From Pandoraea sp. PE-S2T-3 (lineage in GTDB: Bacteria; Pseudomonadota; Gammaproteobacteria; Burkholderiales; Burkholderiaceae): a DNA stretch of 64,000 nt. The DNA is taken from contig NZ_NGUQ01000037.1 in assembly GCF_002179965.1 (NCBI RefSeq), forward strand, positions 620,001 to 684,000, written 5' to 3'. Made by a program: the position numbers and the translations under genes. Of the stretch, positions 53,726-63,362 are shown one piece after another; positions within the stretch are counted from its first letter, which is position 1; the number at the start of each line of letters is the position of its first letter. The notes under the pieces are model-generated. The model was not told where the DNA came from and made no database searches. It was given only the letters and a program-made list of their open reading frames with translations.

Positions 53726-54301
53726 TCAGTTGCTGCCGAGCAATTGCTTGCGAAGCGACGGCGCGCGGGTGCGTGGGTCGAGCCAGATGCCGAAGAACGC
53801 CTGCGCGAAGGCGGGATCGTCAATTTCCGCCGAAACGTTCCCGTTGAGATAGAACCGCGCCCCACGCCCGGGCAGATAGACGCCACACAGTTCGTCCCCG
53901 CGAGACACATCACCGAACGCCCGTCGCATCGCGTCACGCCAAGCCGAGAGCGTCGCGTCAGCGATCGGCTGTGTCGCCAGTCGCTGAATCTCGTCGATGC
54001 CCGTCGAGACGATGCGCGCACCGCTAAGGCTACGTTCGTAGGTCAGCGAGAGCGCAAACGGGATGTCGAATGACAACGGTGCAAGGGGTGCCACGGGCGC
54101 CTTGGGGGCCCAAAGCTCAGCCCGGTAAAGGCAGAAGCCCAGCACGCAGAATTCTCCCGCACCGATGTGGCGAGCCCCGGCGATGTCGTCGCGGCACCCG
54201 GCCCGCGCATTGGAAACCGAGCAGGCAGCGATCAGCGAGGCCGCGCACACCCACGAGATGGCGAGGCGGCGGGTGGTCAACAAAGGGGAGGTCAGGATCA
54301 C
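53726..54301 (-). CDS. Exported chalcone isomerase-like protein
   Basis: A 191-residue protein with a signal peptide (ISWVCAASLIAACSVSNARA). GAGEFCVLGFCLYRAELWAP, LTYERSLSGARIVSTGIDEIQRL, GVYLPGRGARFYLNG and AFFGIWLDPRTRAPSLRKQLL match the bacterial chalcone_isomerase-like (Chalcone_3) pattern. It is not a flavonoid enzyme by context; members are periplasmic proteins of unknown function. It is 4 bases from the lipocalin gene on the same strand. Confidence 0.8.
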   Translation of the reverse strand: MILTSPLLTTRRLAISWVCAASLIAACSVSNARAGCRDDIAGARHIGAGEFCVLGFCLYRAELWAPKAPVAPLAPLSFDIPFALSLTYERSLSGARIVSTGIDEIQRLATQPIADATLSAWRDAMRRAFGDVSRGDELCGVYLPGRGARFYLNGNVSAEIDDPAFAQAFFGIWLDPRTRAPSLRKQLLGSN

Positions 54302-54304
54302 CTG

Positions 54305-54901
54305 TCAGTCCTTTTCGCCGGGCGAAGCGAAGCCCGGCTGCCCAAGTTGCTCGCTCACCTGCGGCACACGTCGAAAACGGGACGTGTCGTAACCCATCGC
54401 CTCAAAGCGCGCCAGCAGCCCGTGATAGGTGGCGTCATCCATCATGGGTTCGCGCGAGAAGACCCAGCCAAGCGACTTGTCGGGGTAACCGAGCAACGTG
54501 TAGCGATAGTCCGGGTCGACATACAAGGTGAGTTGCGAGACGTAAATCGGCCAGAAGAGTCGAACGCTCCAGCGCCCGCCGCCGCTGCCCGGCACCACAC
54601 TGTCGAGGAATTGATAGTGGCGTTCCGGTTGGTCGAAGCCGTCTTTGCGTCCATAAAAGTGATCGTCGATCCGGCCGTCTTCGCGCAGATACCACTCGGC
54701 GCGGCTGCCCACGAAATCTCGTTCGGCAAAGTACGGGATATTGGCTATCACGTACCAGCGTCCCATATAGCGGGGCAAATCGACGGGCACCACCTGTAGC
54801 GGGGTATTCGCAAGGGGATTCGGGTTGGCGGGCGCGCCCGAGCAGGCGCTCAGCAGCAGGCCGGCGATCGCACTGAATACCAGCAAAGCGTTTCGCAGCA
54901 T
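54305..54901 (-). CDS. Outer-membrane lipocalin (Blc-like)
   Basis: A 198-residue lipoprotein: signal peptide with lipobox LLLSAC, then a lipocalin fold (LPRYMGRWYVIANIPYFAERDFVGSRAEW at the GXW motif; YTLLGYPDKSLGWVFSREP near the end). Bacterial lipocalins bind fatty acids or lysophospholipids and are envelope-stress proteins. The start at 54901 follows GCAGGAGACCC. The position next to the ECF sigma gene suggests it belongs to that regulon. Confidence 0.87.
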   Translation of the reverse strand: MLRNALLVFSAIAGLLLSACSGAPANPNPLANTPLQVVPVDLPRYMGRWYVIANIPYFAERDFVGSRAEWYLREDGRIDDHFYGRKDGFDQPERHYQFLDSVVPGSGGGRWSVRLFWPIYVSQLTLYVDPDYRYTLLGYPDKSLGWVFSREPMMDDATYHGLLARFEAMGYDTSRFRRVPQVSEQLGQPGFASPGEKD

Positions 54902-55145
54902 AGGGTCTCCTGCATCGGACAGGGGCGATGGGGGCAATGTGTGTGTATACGAGTGGCGCAGCCCGGCGGATGCAGATGTCGTCAAGAAAATGGACATTTT
55001 TTTGTTCATCCTGCATCCGGAACCCAATCTGGCACGTATTCGAACCTGTGCGCCCGGTGCCGTGGCTATTGGCCTGCCGATGAAGGCGGGCGCGCGTGCG
55101 TCATCGTCCAGTTCGTAAGTCAACAACCCAAGTCACGGAGCCAAA

Positions 55146-56018
55146 ATGTCAGGCACCTTGCTCAGCAAGCTGCTGTTGGTCGCCTCAGCCGGTGCGGCCC
55201 TTACCGCGTGTAGTCCCGCCTATCTGGTGAATGCACTGACGCCACGATCCACCTATGAGGCGTCGACCGATCTCGCCTACGGGCAGTCAGATCGTCAACG
55301 GCTCGACGTTTATGTGCCAACGCAGCGCGCAACCTCACCGGCAGGCACGCCGGTCGTGGTGTTCTTCTATGGGGGAAGCTGGCAGAACGGGGAGCGCGCG
55401 GACTATCGGTTTGTGGGCGAGGCGCTGGCGTCGCGGGGATTTCTGGTGATCGTGCCGGACTACCGGACGTATCCGGAGGTGATATTCCCGGGGTTCATGG
55501 AAGACGCGGCGTTGGCGGTCCGTTGGGCGAGGGATCATGCGCGTGCGTACGGCGGTGATACCGGACGGCTTATTTTGATGGGCCATTCGGCAGGGGCGCA
55601 GATTGTTGCGCTATTGGCGACCGATCCGCGCTACTTAAGCGCACAAGGGATGGCACGGAACGAGATTGCGGGCGTAGTCGGTCTTGCTGGCCCCTACGAC
55701 TTTCTGCCGCTGGAAAGCGACGTGCTGCGCAAGATATTCCCCGAACCAGTCCGCGCGGCAAGCCAGCCGATCCACTTCGTGTCGGGGCACGAGCCGCCGA
55801 TGTGGCTAGGGGTTGGGGACAGCGATAGCGTCGTCGATCCGGGCAACACCGAGCGCTTCGCGCAACGGCTGCGGGCCGCAGGCGACGACGTGGAAGTTCG
55901 CCACTACAAGTTGGGACACGTCCTGCTGGTGGGAGCGCTCGGCATACCGGTCAGGCAGTTCTCGCCGGTACTGGACGATATCGCGACGTATGTGAATTCG
56001 GTTCGACCTGCTAATTGA
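55146..56018 (+). CDS. Lipoprotein alpha/beta hydrolase (esterase)
   Basis: A 290-residue protein with an N-terminal lipoprotein signal (LVASAGAALTACSPAYL). The hydrolase core has VVVFFYGGSWQNGE (oxyanion), GHSAGA (nucleophile), GVGDSDSVVDPGNT (acid) and a late His in KLGHVLL. The BD-FAE-like group includes esterases and formamidases. It would act at the outer or inner membrane face in the periplasm. It is divergent from the lipocalin (244-base gap, no gene seen) and has no clear partner. Confidence 0.82.
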   Translation: MSGTLLSKLLLVASAGAALTACSPAYLVNALTPRSTYEASTDLAYGQSDRQRLDVYVPTQRATSPAGTPVVVFFYGGSWQNGERADYRFVGEALASRGFLVIVPDYRTYPEVIFPGFMEDAALAVRWARDHARAYGGDTGRLILMGHSAGAQIVALLATDPRYLSAQGMARNEIAGVVGLAGPYDFLPLESDVLRKIFPEPVRAASQPIHFVSGHEPPMWLGVGDSDSVVDPGNTERFAQRLRAAGDDVEVRHYKLGHVLLVGALGIPVRQFSPVLDDIATYVNSVRPAN

Positions 56019-56182
56019 CGCCAACTACCGTCGTTCGGCGGTTTCGCTAGAAATTTCCCCCGTATTCTCGAATACCCTCCGGCAAAAATCATTATCGCTT
56101 TTGCCCGAAACCCCTATGTCGTTGGCAGCGTCAATCGCCGAGAATCATTTGCGCGGTTCTTTTCTCTCGGCGGAGATAGCCA

Positions 56183-57307
56183 ATGACGAGCATTTCCCGA
56201 AACCGATCTATCCTGGGCCGAACGCTCTCACTGATATTTGCGGCTGCGTGCAGTGTCACGGTCGTTGGCGGGTGCGCAACTTCGCCTGACGCCGCCGCAG
56301 CGCCCGAGGCGTCGGTTACCGCGCAACCGGCCGTGCATTCGGTCGCACCGCTCACCCCGGTCGATCCGGTCGCGGCATCGTTGCCGTCGTGGCGCGACGG
56401 TCCATCGCGCGACACCATTCTCAAGTTCGTAAGCGATGTCACCCGCGTGGGTGCACCGACGTTTCTCCCGGTCGAATCGCGCATTGCCGTGTTCGATAAC
56501 GACGGCACGCTATGGAGCGAGCAGCCCATACCGTTTCAGTTGATCTTCATGATCGATCAGGTAAAGGCGGCAGCGCCGGCCCATCCCGAATGGAAGAAGC
56601 GCCCGGCGTTCAAGGCGTTGATGAGCAATGACGTTGCTGCACTCGCCGCCAACAAGAAAGATGCCTTCGCGTTGATCGCGGAAGCCAACAGCGGCATGTC
56701 GACCGACGTGTACGACGCGGCCATCCGCGATTGGCTGGCAAGCGCGCGTCACCCCCGGTTCGGACGCGCCTATACGGATCTGATCTACCAGCCGCAACGC
56801 GAACTGTTGGCGTTGCTGCGCGCCAACGGCTTCCAGATATGGATCGTCTCGGGTGGCACCGCCGAATTCATGCGCGTATGGGCGAGTGATGCCTACGGTA
56901 TCCCGTCCGAGCGAATCGTCGGCAGTCAGGAGAAGCTTCAATATCAATCGCGCGACGGCAAACCTGTTCTCGTGCGCAAGCCCGGTTTCGACGTATTCAA
57001 CGACGGTCCCGTCAAACCGGTCAGCATCTTCCGGGCGATCGGACGGCGGCCTGTGCTCGCAGTCGGCAATTCGGACGGCGACCGGGAAATGATCGAGTAC
57101 ACCACCGCCGGCAACGGCCCCTCGCTGGGCGTGTTGATCCACCACGACGACGGCGTGCGCGAGTTCGCCTACGACCGTTCATCGAGCACCGCGAAGCTCG
57201 ACAAAGCCTGGGATCAGGCCAAGCGGGCAGGGTGGGTCGTCGTCAGCATGCAGAACGACTGGACGACGATCTTCCGCTTCGAAACGGCCCCAGCGGCCAA
57301 CAAATAG
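56183..57307 (+). CDS. HAD-superfamily hydrolase, exported lipoprotein
   Basis: A 374-residue protein. A lipoprotein-type signal (SLIFAAACSVTVVGGC) precedes an Ala/Pro-rich linker and a HAD phosphatase-like domain: DNDGTLWSEQP is motif I (nucleophile Asp), IVSGGTAEFMRVWASDAYG motif II, and GNSDGDREMIEYTTAGNG motif IV. It should hydrolyse a phosphoester outside the cytosol. It is followed by the formylglycine-generating enzyme and sulfatase with small gaps, so it may act on a sulfated/phosphorylated substrate or in the same operon. Confidence 0.82.
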   Translation: MTSISRNRSILGRTLSLIFAAACSVTVVGGCATSPDAAAAPEASVTAQPAVHSVAPLTPVDPVAASLPSWRDGPSRDTILKFVSDVTRVGAPTFLPVESRIAVFDNDGTLWSEQPIPFQLIFMIDQVKAAAPAHPEWKKRPAFKALMSNDVAALAANKKDAFALIAEANSGMSTDVYDAAIRDWLASARHPRFGRAYTDLIYQPQRELLALLRANGFQIWIVSGGTAEFMRVWASDAYGIPSERIVGSQEKLQYQSRDGKPVLVRKPGFDVFNDGPVKPVSIFRAIGRRPVLAVGNSDGDREMIEYTTAGNGPSLGVLIHHDDGVREFAYDRSSSTAKLDKAWDQAKRAGWVVVSMQNDWTTIFRFETAPAANK

Positions 57308-57449
57308 AACCGCAATACGGTGTCGGGGACGGCCATTGCCCGAAGGGGCAATCCGGTTGCCCCCAACACGGATTGCGTCTGTCTCGTGATGAAAAGATGA
57401 TGCCCTCACCGGGCTGAAGATTTTGTCCGCCTTTCCTATGAGGTGTTGA

Positions 57450-58706
57450 ATGAAGCCCTGCCTCGACGCCAATCGCACTCGATCGACCGCTAGCGCCAAG
57501 CCATCGCAATCCGCCAAAAAAAGTGGCACTGCGAACGGAACGGCCACGCGGTGGACGCCCCCACACGGCAAGCTCATCGTCCTGGCGGCCGTCGTCATGG
57601 CAGTGGCTGCCGGAACCGTCTGGAAAATCCGGACGGCCGCACCCTCCGTGCCGACCGTCGTAAGCGGTGACGGCATACGCGGCCCGAGCGGCATGGTCCA
57701 TATCCCGGGCGGTCCGTTCCAGATGGGGAGCGACAGCCGTCTGGCGCAGGCCAACGAGCGTCCGGCGCATCAGGTACGCGTGCATGGTTTCTGGATGGAC
57801 ACGCATCACGTCACGAACGCCGAGTTCCGCAAGTTCGTCGAGGCGACTGGCTATGTCACCACGGCGGAACGCAAACCGGAATGGGAGACGTTGCGTGTGC
57901 AACTCCCGCCTGGCACCCCGCGCCCGCCTGACAGCGCGATGGTGGCCGGCGGGATGGTTTTCGTGGGGACGTCGGCACCGGTGCCGTTGCAGGATTACTC
58001 GCGCTGGTGGCGGTATATGCCCGGCGCGGATTGGCAACATCCGGGCGGCCCACGCACATCGATTGCAGGCAAGGACAATCACCCCGTCGTGCAGGTCTCG
58101 TACGAGGACGCACAGGCTTACGCCAAATGGGTCGGCAAGCGATTGCCGACCGAAGCGGAGTGGGAGTTCGCAGCGCGCGGCGGACTTGAACAAGCCACCT
58201 ACGCGTGGGGCGACCAGTTCACCCCCGACGGCAAGCAGATGGCCAACGTCTGGCAGGGACAGCAAAACCGGCCGTTCCCGGTCGTCAGCCCGAAAGCCGG
58301 AGGCGCAGTGGACACGAGTCCCGTCGGCACGTTCCCGCCCAACGGCTACGGGTTGTCCGATATGACTGGCAATGCGTGGCAGTGGGTCGCCGACTGGTAT
58401 CGCGCCGACCAATTTCGGCGTGAGGCAGGACAGAAGCAGGCCATCGTCGATCCTGCGGGTCCGGTCGCATCGTGGGACCCCAGCGAACCGGGCGTGCCCG
58501 TTGACGCCCCGAAGCGCGTGACACGCGGTGGCTCCTTCCTCTGCAATGTCGACTACTGCCTGAGCTACCGGCCCAGCGCCCGGCGCGGCACCGACCCCTA
58601 CAACAGCATGTCGCATCTGGGATTCCGCCTCGTCATGGACGACGCGCAATGGGCTGCCGTGCGCCGTGGCACCGCTGTCGCCAGCAGCAGCGGGTCTGCC
58701 AACTAA
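57450..58706 (+). CDS. Membrane-anchored formylglycine-generating enzyme (FGE/SUMF1 family)
   Basis: A 418-residue protein. An N-terminal hydrophobic helix (KLIVLAAVVMAVAAGTVWKI) after a basic segment predicts a single anchor with the domain outside the cytosol. The FGE-sulfatase domain starts near residue 75 (GMVHIPGGPFQMGSD) and includes RLPTEAEWEFAARGG and GNAWQWVADWY. The active-site pair Cys365/Cys370 (GGSFLCNVDYCLSYR) matches the copper-dependent FGE motif. FGE oxidises the sulfatase Cys to formylglycine; the target is the sulfatase gene directly downstream. Most characterised bacterial FGEs lack an anchor, so this one is unusual. Confidence 0.87.
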   Translation: MKPCLDANRTRSTASAKPSQSAKKSGTANGTATRWTPPHGKLIVLAAVVMAVAAGTVWKIRTAAPSVPTVVSGDGIRGPSGMVHIPGGPFQMGSDSRLAQANERPAHQVRVHGFWMDTHHVTNAEFRKFVEATGYVTTAERKPEWETLRVQLPPGTPRPPDSAMVAGGMVFVGTSAPVPLQDYSRWWRYMPGADWQHPGGPRTSIAGKDNHPVVQVSYEDAQAYAKWVGKRLPTEAEWEFAARGGLEQATYAWGDQFTPDGKQMANVWQGQQNRPFPVVSPKAGGAVDTSPVGTFPPNGYGLSDMTGNAWQWVADWYRADQFRREAGQKQAIVDPAGPVASWDPSEPGVPVDAPKRVTRGGSFLCNVDYCLSYRPSARRGTDPYNSMSHLGFRLVMDDAQWAAVRRGTAVASSSGSAN

Positions 58707-58823
58707 GCGCAGACACCGCGCGAAGGGCGGACAAACACGGGCAAACACGGACAGACGAAGGCAAGCGGGCAAGTCAGCACGTTCCGGCGGCCGGTGGCCG
58801 TCACAATTCCTGTGGAGGCGGTA

Positions 58824-60605
58824 ATGATTCCAATGCGAAGCTTCAGTGGGCGCGCACGTATCCCACGTGGCGCTCTGGCCATACTGGCGCTGGCGGTCGC
58901 AGTGCTGGCCGGGTGCGGAAAGTCGGACGAACAGAAGACCCAAGCCCCCCAATCGTCGGCAGCGCCGGCGCCAGCTGCGGCACCCGACACCACGGCGAAC
59001 GCCAATGCGACACCTGCACAACCGCCAGCCGAATCGAATCTGCCCGCCGCAGCAGGGCAGACGTCCGGCGCTGCGGCACCGGCCACAACGGCAAGCAACA
59101 ACGGTGCGAAGCCGAACATTCTCGTGATTTTCGGCGACGACATCGGCCAGACGAACATCAGCGCGTACAGCATGGGTGTGGTGGGCTATCGCACGCCGAA
59201 CATCGATCGGATCGCCCGTGAGGGCATGATGTTTACCGACTACTACGCAGAGAACAGTTGTACTGCGGGCCGGTCGTCGTTCATCACCGGCCAGTCGCCG
59301 CTGCGCACCGGTTTGTCGAAAGTCGGCGTGCCGGGTGCGAGCGTCGGTTTGCAAGATCGTGACGTCACCATGGCTCAAGTGCTCAAATCCATGGGCTATG
59401 CCACCGGGCAGTTCGGTAAGAACCACCTTGGCGACCGCGACGAATACCTGCCGACCAAACACGGCTTCGACGAGTTCTTCGGCAACCTTTACCACCTGAA
59501 CGCCGAAGAGGAGCCTCAACGTCCGTATTGGCCGAAAGACAAGAACGACCCGATGGTCAAGGCCATGACCCCTCGGGGCGTGCTGCACAGCACCGCCGAC
59601 GGGAAGATCGAAGATACCGGACCGCTCACGACCAAGCGCATGGAGACCATCGACGACGAGACGACGGCCGCCGCGCAGAACTTCATCACCAAGCAGGTAC
59701 AGGCGAACAAGCCGTTCTTCGTCTGGATGAACACCACGCGCATGCACATGTACACGCACGTGCGTGATTCGATGAAGGGTCAAAGCGGTATGGAGGGCAA
59801 CGAGTACGCCGACGGCATGCTCGAGCACGACGGCGACGTCGGCAAGCTGCTCAAGACGCTCGATGACCTGAAGATTGCGGATAACACCATCGTCGTGTAC
59901 ACGACCGATAACGGTCCGAATCAGTTCTCCTGGCCTGATGCGGCGACGACACCGTTCCGCAGCGAGAAAGATTCGAACTGGGAAGGGGCGTTCCGTGTAC
60001 CTGCCATCGTGCGTTGGCCGGGCAAGATCAAGCCGGGTACGGTCAGCAACGAAATGTTCTCCGGCATGGACTGGTTCCCGACGCTGGTGGCCGCCGCGGG
60101 CGACAACGGCATCAAGGACAAATTGCTCAAAGGGGCATCGGTGGGCAGCACGACGTTCAAGGTCCATCTCGACGGCTACAACCAGTTGCCGTATCTCACC
60201 GGCCAGACCAACAAAGGTGCGCGTGACGAGTTCTATTACTTCAACGACGACGGTGTCCTCGTGGCGACACGCTTCGGCAACTGGAAGCTTGTCTACTGCG
60301 AGATGAAGTACCCCGGTGGGTTCGCCGTATGGCAACAGCCGTTCACTTGCCTGCGCGTGCCGAAAATCTTCAACTTGCGCATGGACCCGTACGAACGGGC
60401 GGACATTGTCTCTAATCAGTACGACGATTGGCTCGTGAAGAACGACTATCTGGCCTTCCTCGGTACCGCCAAGGCCAGCGCGTTCCTCCAGACGTTTGTC
60501 GACTATCCGCCGAGCCAGCGTCCGGCCAGCTTCAGCATCGATCAGGTGCGCGAGCAGGTCGACAAGCAAATCGCGGCAGCAATGAGCAAGAAGGCATCGA
60601 AGTAG
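58824..60605 (+). CDS. Cys-type arylsulfatase, lipoprotein
   Basis: A 593-residue sulfatase. Signal with lipobox VLAGC, then an Ala/Pro/Gln-rich linker, then the sulfatase fold: NILVIFGDDIGQTNISAYS (metal site), ENSCTAGRSSFITGQSPLRTG with Cys146-x-Ala-x-Arg150 (formylglycine motif), and GKNHLGDRDEYLPTKHGFDEF. The Cys motif needs FGE, encoded just upstream. It hydrolyses sulfate esters on the cell surface or in the periplasm. The start at 58824 has GGAGG; the earlier frame start is not supported. Confidence 0.9.
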   Translation: MIPMRSFSGRARIPRGALAILALAVAVLAGCGKSDEQKTQAPQSSAAPAPAAAPDTTANANATPAQPPAESNLPAAAGQTSGAAAPATTASNNGAKPNILVIFGDDIGQTNISAYSMGVVGYRTPNIDRIAREGMMFTDYYAENSCTAGRSSFITGQSPLRTGLSKVGVPGASVGLQDRDVTMAQVLKSMGYATGQFGKNHLGDRDEYLPTKHGFDEFFGNLYHLNAEEEPQRPYWPKDKNDPMVKAMTPRGVLHSTADGKIEDTGPLTTKRMETIDDETTAAAQNFITKQVQANKPFFVWMNTTRMHMYTHVRDSMKGQSGMEGNEYADGMLEHDGDVGKLLKTLDDLKIADNTIVVYTTDNGPNQFSWPDAATTPFRSEKDSNWEGAFRVPAIVRWPGKIKPGTVSNEMFSGMDWFPTLVAAAGDNGIKDKLLKGASVGSTTFKVHLDGYNQLPYLTGQTNKGARDEFYYFNDDGVLVATRFGNWKLVYCEMKYPGGFAVWQQPFTCLRVPKIFNLRMDPYERADIVSNQYDDWLVKNDYLAFLGTAKASAFLQTFVDYPPSQRPASFSIDQVREQVDKQIAAAMSKKASK

Positions 60606-60645
60606 TGCGCTAGAAGTCAGGCAACGCATCACTTCGTAGTTCCCG

Positions 60646-60676
60646 GGCGGACGGCCGATTACCTCGGTCGTCCGCC
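60646..60676 (+). terminator. Long GC hairpin after the sulfatase gene
   Basis: GGCGGACGGCCGA and TCGGTCGTCCGCC pair over 13 bp (one G-T) with a 5-base loop, 41 bases after the sulfatase stop and 20 bases before the next start. No T tract; partial termination or mRNA stabilisation is likely. Confidence 0.5.
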
Positions 60677-60695
60677 GCTCTACCAAGGCAGACCT

Positions 60696-63362
60696 ATGCG
60701 AAGCACCCCGGCAAGCCCTTCGTTGACTCGCGCCTCTAAAGCATCGAAAGCCGTGACGAAGGCGGCGGTGCATGCGCGCGAACAAAGCCGGCTGGGCCGG
60801 CTGAGCCGGTTGAGCCAGTTGAGTGCGGCGGTAGTCGCCGCGACGCTGCTGTTCATGTCCGGCGCGGCCGGACTGATTTATCAAATTGTCTGGATTCGGC
60901 AGCTCTCCCTCGTCGTCGGCGTGGATGTTCACGCGGTGGCGCTCGTGGTGGGCGCGTTCTTCGGCGGATTGGCGCTCGGCGGGTGGTACTTCGGCAGGGT
61001 CGCCGATCGCGTGCCGAACCCGCTTCGGCTATATGCGCAACTCGAATGTGCCGTGCTCTTGCTCGGCGTGGCAGCGACCCTCGTGCTTCCGTATGCCGCC
61101 GCTCCCTTTGCGTGGATGGACGCCCACCTTGGCGTGCTCGCGTGGGGGCTTCCGCTTGCGCTGGTGATCGTCCCGGCCATCGGGATGGGCGGCACATTGC
61201 CGGTGATCATGCGTTTGGTCACGGCCCCCACTGACGGGATCGGGCGGGCCGGCGGACGATGCTATGCGGCAAACACCGTCGGCGCCATCGCCGGCACGCT
61301 GCTTGTCGGCTTCGTATTGATTCCATCGCTCGGCATGACCGGCAGTGCACTGGTGGCAGGCGGTTTGAATGGCCTCGCTGCGCTGCTGGCATGGCGGCTT
61401 TCTCGCCGCTTTGCCGAAGAAAGCGCCCGCGCTCAAGTCTCCAACGCCCCGGCTGTGGTTGCGCCGGAGGACACGGCCGGCAACCAGGCGCGCCTTGCGC
61501 TGGCTCTTTACGCCGTCGCCGGTGGTATCGCGTTGGGATACGAAGTCGTCTGGTCGCAAAGCATCGTGCAATTCATGAGCACGAGAACCTTCGCGTTTTC
61601 GGTCGTACTCGCCACTTATCTCGCCGGGTTGGCGCTCGGCAGCGGGGCGGCAGCGCGCTTTGCCGACCGGGTGCGAGATCCATGGAGCGCGTTTGGTGCG
61701 CTGGTGAGTGCCGCCGGGCTCGTTGCGTTGCTGGAAACGGTGCTGCTCGGCGGATGGCTGATGCGCACACAGTTGGCACTTCAGGCGTGGGTGGTGGCAA
61801 CGACATCGCAAACCTCGTGGGCCATGTATGCCAGCTTTGCACTCGCTGCCCTTTGCATTGTCTTTGTGCCGACGTTGCTGCTAGGGGCAGCCTTCCCGTT
61901 CGTCTTGCGTATTGGCGTCGACCGTGCCCGTGTGGGCGCAGATGTCGGGCGCGTCGTCGCCTGGAACACCATCGGGGGCATCGCGGGCTCGGCACTGGCC
62001 GGGTTCGTGCTCGTGCCCTCGATCGGGCTCGTTCGTACGCTAGCGGTGCTGGCCGGCGGCGCGTGCGTCATCGGATGTCTCGCCGTGTGGCGGGGCAAAG
62101 GCGCGCACTCGCGCTCGCGCTGGCTCGCGCCTGCGCTCACCGCCGCCGTCGTGGTGACGTCGCTGGGTGCGTCGCCTGAGCGCTTTGCCTCGCTGCTCAC
62201 CCAGTCGCGTGGCGGCGACGCCGTGTTTTACGAGGAGGGCAGAGGGGCCACCGTGGCCGTGCTTGAACAGCGCTCGTCGTCAAATACCTTCCGCCGTCTC
62301 TACATTCAAGGCGTTTCCAACTCGGGAGACGCGATGACGTCGCTGCGCTACATGCGATTGCAGACGTTGCTGCCGTTGATCGTGCACAACGGCGAACCGA
62401 AGTCTGCGCTGGTCATCGGACTCGGCACGGGGATCACGGCAGGCGCCATGCTGGCCTATCCGGGCCTTCAATACCGTGTCGTCGCGGAACTGCTCCCTGC
62501 GGTCGCTCGCGCTGCGCCGAGCTTTTCCGGCAACTTCGACGTCGCGTCTAACAAGCGTGTCGATATTCGGCTACGCGACGGCCGCCGGGAGTTGCTGCAA
62601 AGCCAGCAGGCTTACGACTTGATTACGCTGGAGCCGCCGCCCCCGTCCGCGGCCGGTGTCGCGAGCCTGTACTCGACGGACTTCTACCGACTGGCCGCCA
62701 AACGCCTGCAACCCGGCGGGCTGGTTGCGCAATGGCTGCCGCTGCCCACGCAGAATGACGCTGACACGCGCTCGCTCGTGCGTAGCTTTCTCGACGTGTT
62801 TCCGTACGCCTCGCTGTGGACTACGGAGTTGCACGAAACCATGCTGATTGGTTCGCTCACGCCGTTGGACCTCGACGTGCAGCGCATACAGCGCCGCTTT
62901 GCCGAGCCGAAGACGCGAGATGCGCTTCAGGCCGTCGGCGTGCGCTCCGCCGAGGCCCTGCTCGCCACGTGGGTGACGGATCGGGCAGGGCTGGAGTGGT
63001 ATGCCGCAGACGCGCTGCCCGTGACGGACGACCGCCCGCGCATCGAATACGCCGGATGGGTGAGCCGCACCGCGTTCCCTGAAACGCTGACCAACCTGAT
63101 GGCGCTCCAGAACGACCCGCCGTTGCGTGGCGCGGACGATGCGATGTGGCGCAGCATCCGGGCGGAGCGCGAGGTGCTTCACACCTTCTACCGGGCGGGT
63201 CTCGATGCGTACCGGGGGGATCGTCAAGCGTGGGCGGAACACATTGCCGCCGCCGTCGGTGCCGATCCTGAAAATCCGTATTACGCGTGGTTCATTGGCC
63301 GCTCGGCGGCGCGTCCGGCCGAACCTCAAGCGACTACCTCTAACAAGAGAACCGGCACATGA
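60696..63362 (+). CDS. Membrane spermidine synthase-like protein (fused transporter-like helices)
   Basis: An 888-residue protein. The first 480 or so residues carry about 14 hydrophobic helices (FMSGAAGLIYQIVWIRQLSLVVGV, LPVIMRLVT, TLLLGAAFPFVL), a pattern seen in SpeE-type membrane proteins. From about residue 520 it has a spermidine-synthase/methyltransferase-like domain (IGLGTGITAGAMLAYPGLQYRVVAEL, DLITLEPPPPSAAGVASLYSTDFYRLAAKRLQPGG). The site carries LEPPPPS where spermidine synthases have an Asp-containing loop, so polyamine synthesis is uncertain. The stop overlaps the next start by 4 bases. Confidence 0.78.
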   Translation: MRSTPASPSLTRASKASKAVTKAAVHAREQSRLGRLSRLSQLSAAVVAATLLFMSGAAGLIYQIVWIRQLSLVVGVDVHAVALVVGAFFGGLALGGWYFGRVADRVPNPLRLYAQLECAVLLLGVAATLVLPYAAAPFAWMDAHLGVLAWGLPLALVIVPAIGMGGTLPVIMRLVTAPTDGIGRAGGRCYAANTVGAIAGTLLVGFVLIPSLGMTGSALVAGGLNGLAALLAWRLSRRFAEESARAQVSNAPAVVAPEDTAGNQARLALALYAVAGGIALGYEVVWSQSIVQFMSTRTFAFSVVLATYLAGLALGSGAAARFADRVRDPWSAFGALVSAAGLVALLETVLLGGWLMRTQLALQAWVVATTSQTSWAMYASFALAALCIVFVPTLLLGAAFPFVLRIGVDRARVGADVGRVVAWNTIGGIAGSALAGFVLVPSIGLVRTLAVLAGGACVIGCLAVWRGKGAHSRSRWLAPALTAAVVVTSLGASPERFASLLTQSRGGDAVFYEEGRGATVAVLEQRSSSNTFRRLYIQGVSNSGDAMTSLRYMRLQTLLPLIVHNGEPKSALVIGLGTGITAGAMLAYPGLQYRVVAELLPAVARAAPSFSGNFDVASNKRVDIRLRDGRRELLQSQQAYDLITLEPPPPSAAGVASLYSTDFYRLAAKRLQPGGLVAQWLPLPTQNDADTRSLVRSFLDVFPYASLWTTELHETMLIGSLTPLDLDVQRIQRRFAEPKTRDALQAVGVRSAEALLATWVTDRAGLEWYAADALPVTDDRPRIEYAGWVSRTAFPETLTNLMALQNDPPLRGADDAMWRSIRAEREVLHTFYRAGLDAYRGDRQAWAEHIAAAVGADPENPYYAWFIGRSAARPAEPQATTSNKRTGT

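Noticed and set aside
57243-60932. A 1229-codon open frame on the minus strand
   Set aside because: It lies antisense to clear FGE and sulfatase genes. Its protein is rich in Arg, His and Gly without motifs, the usual shadow of a GC-rich coding strand.
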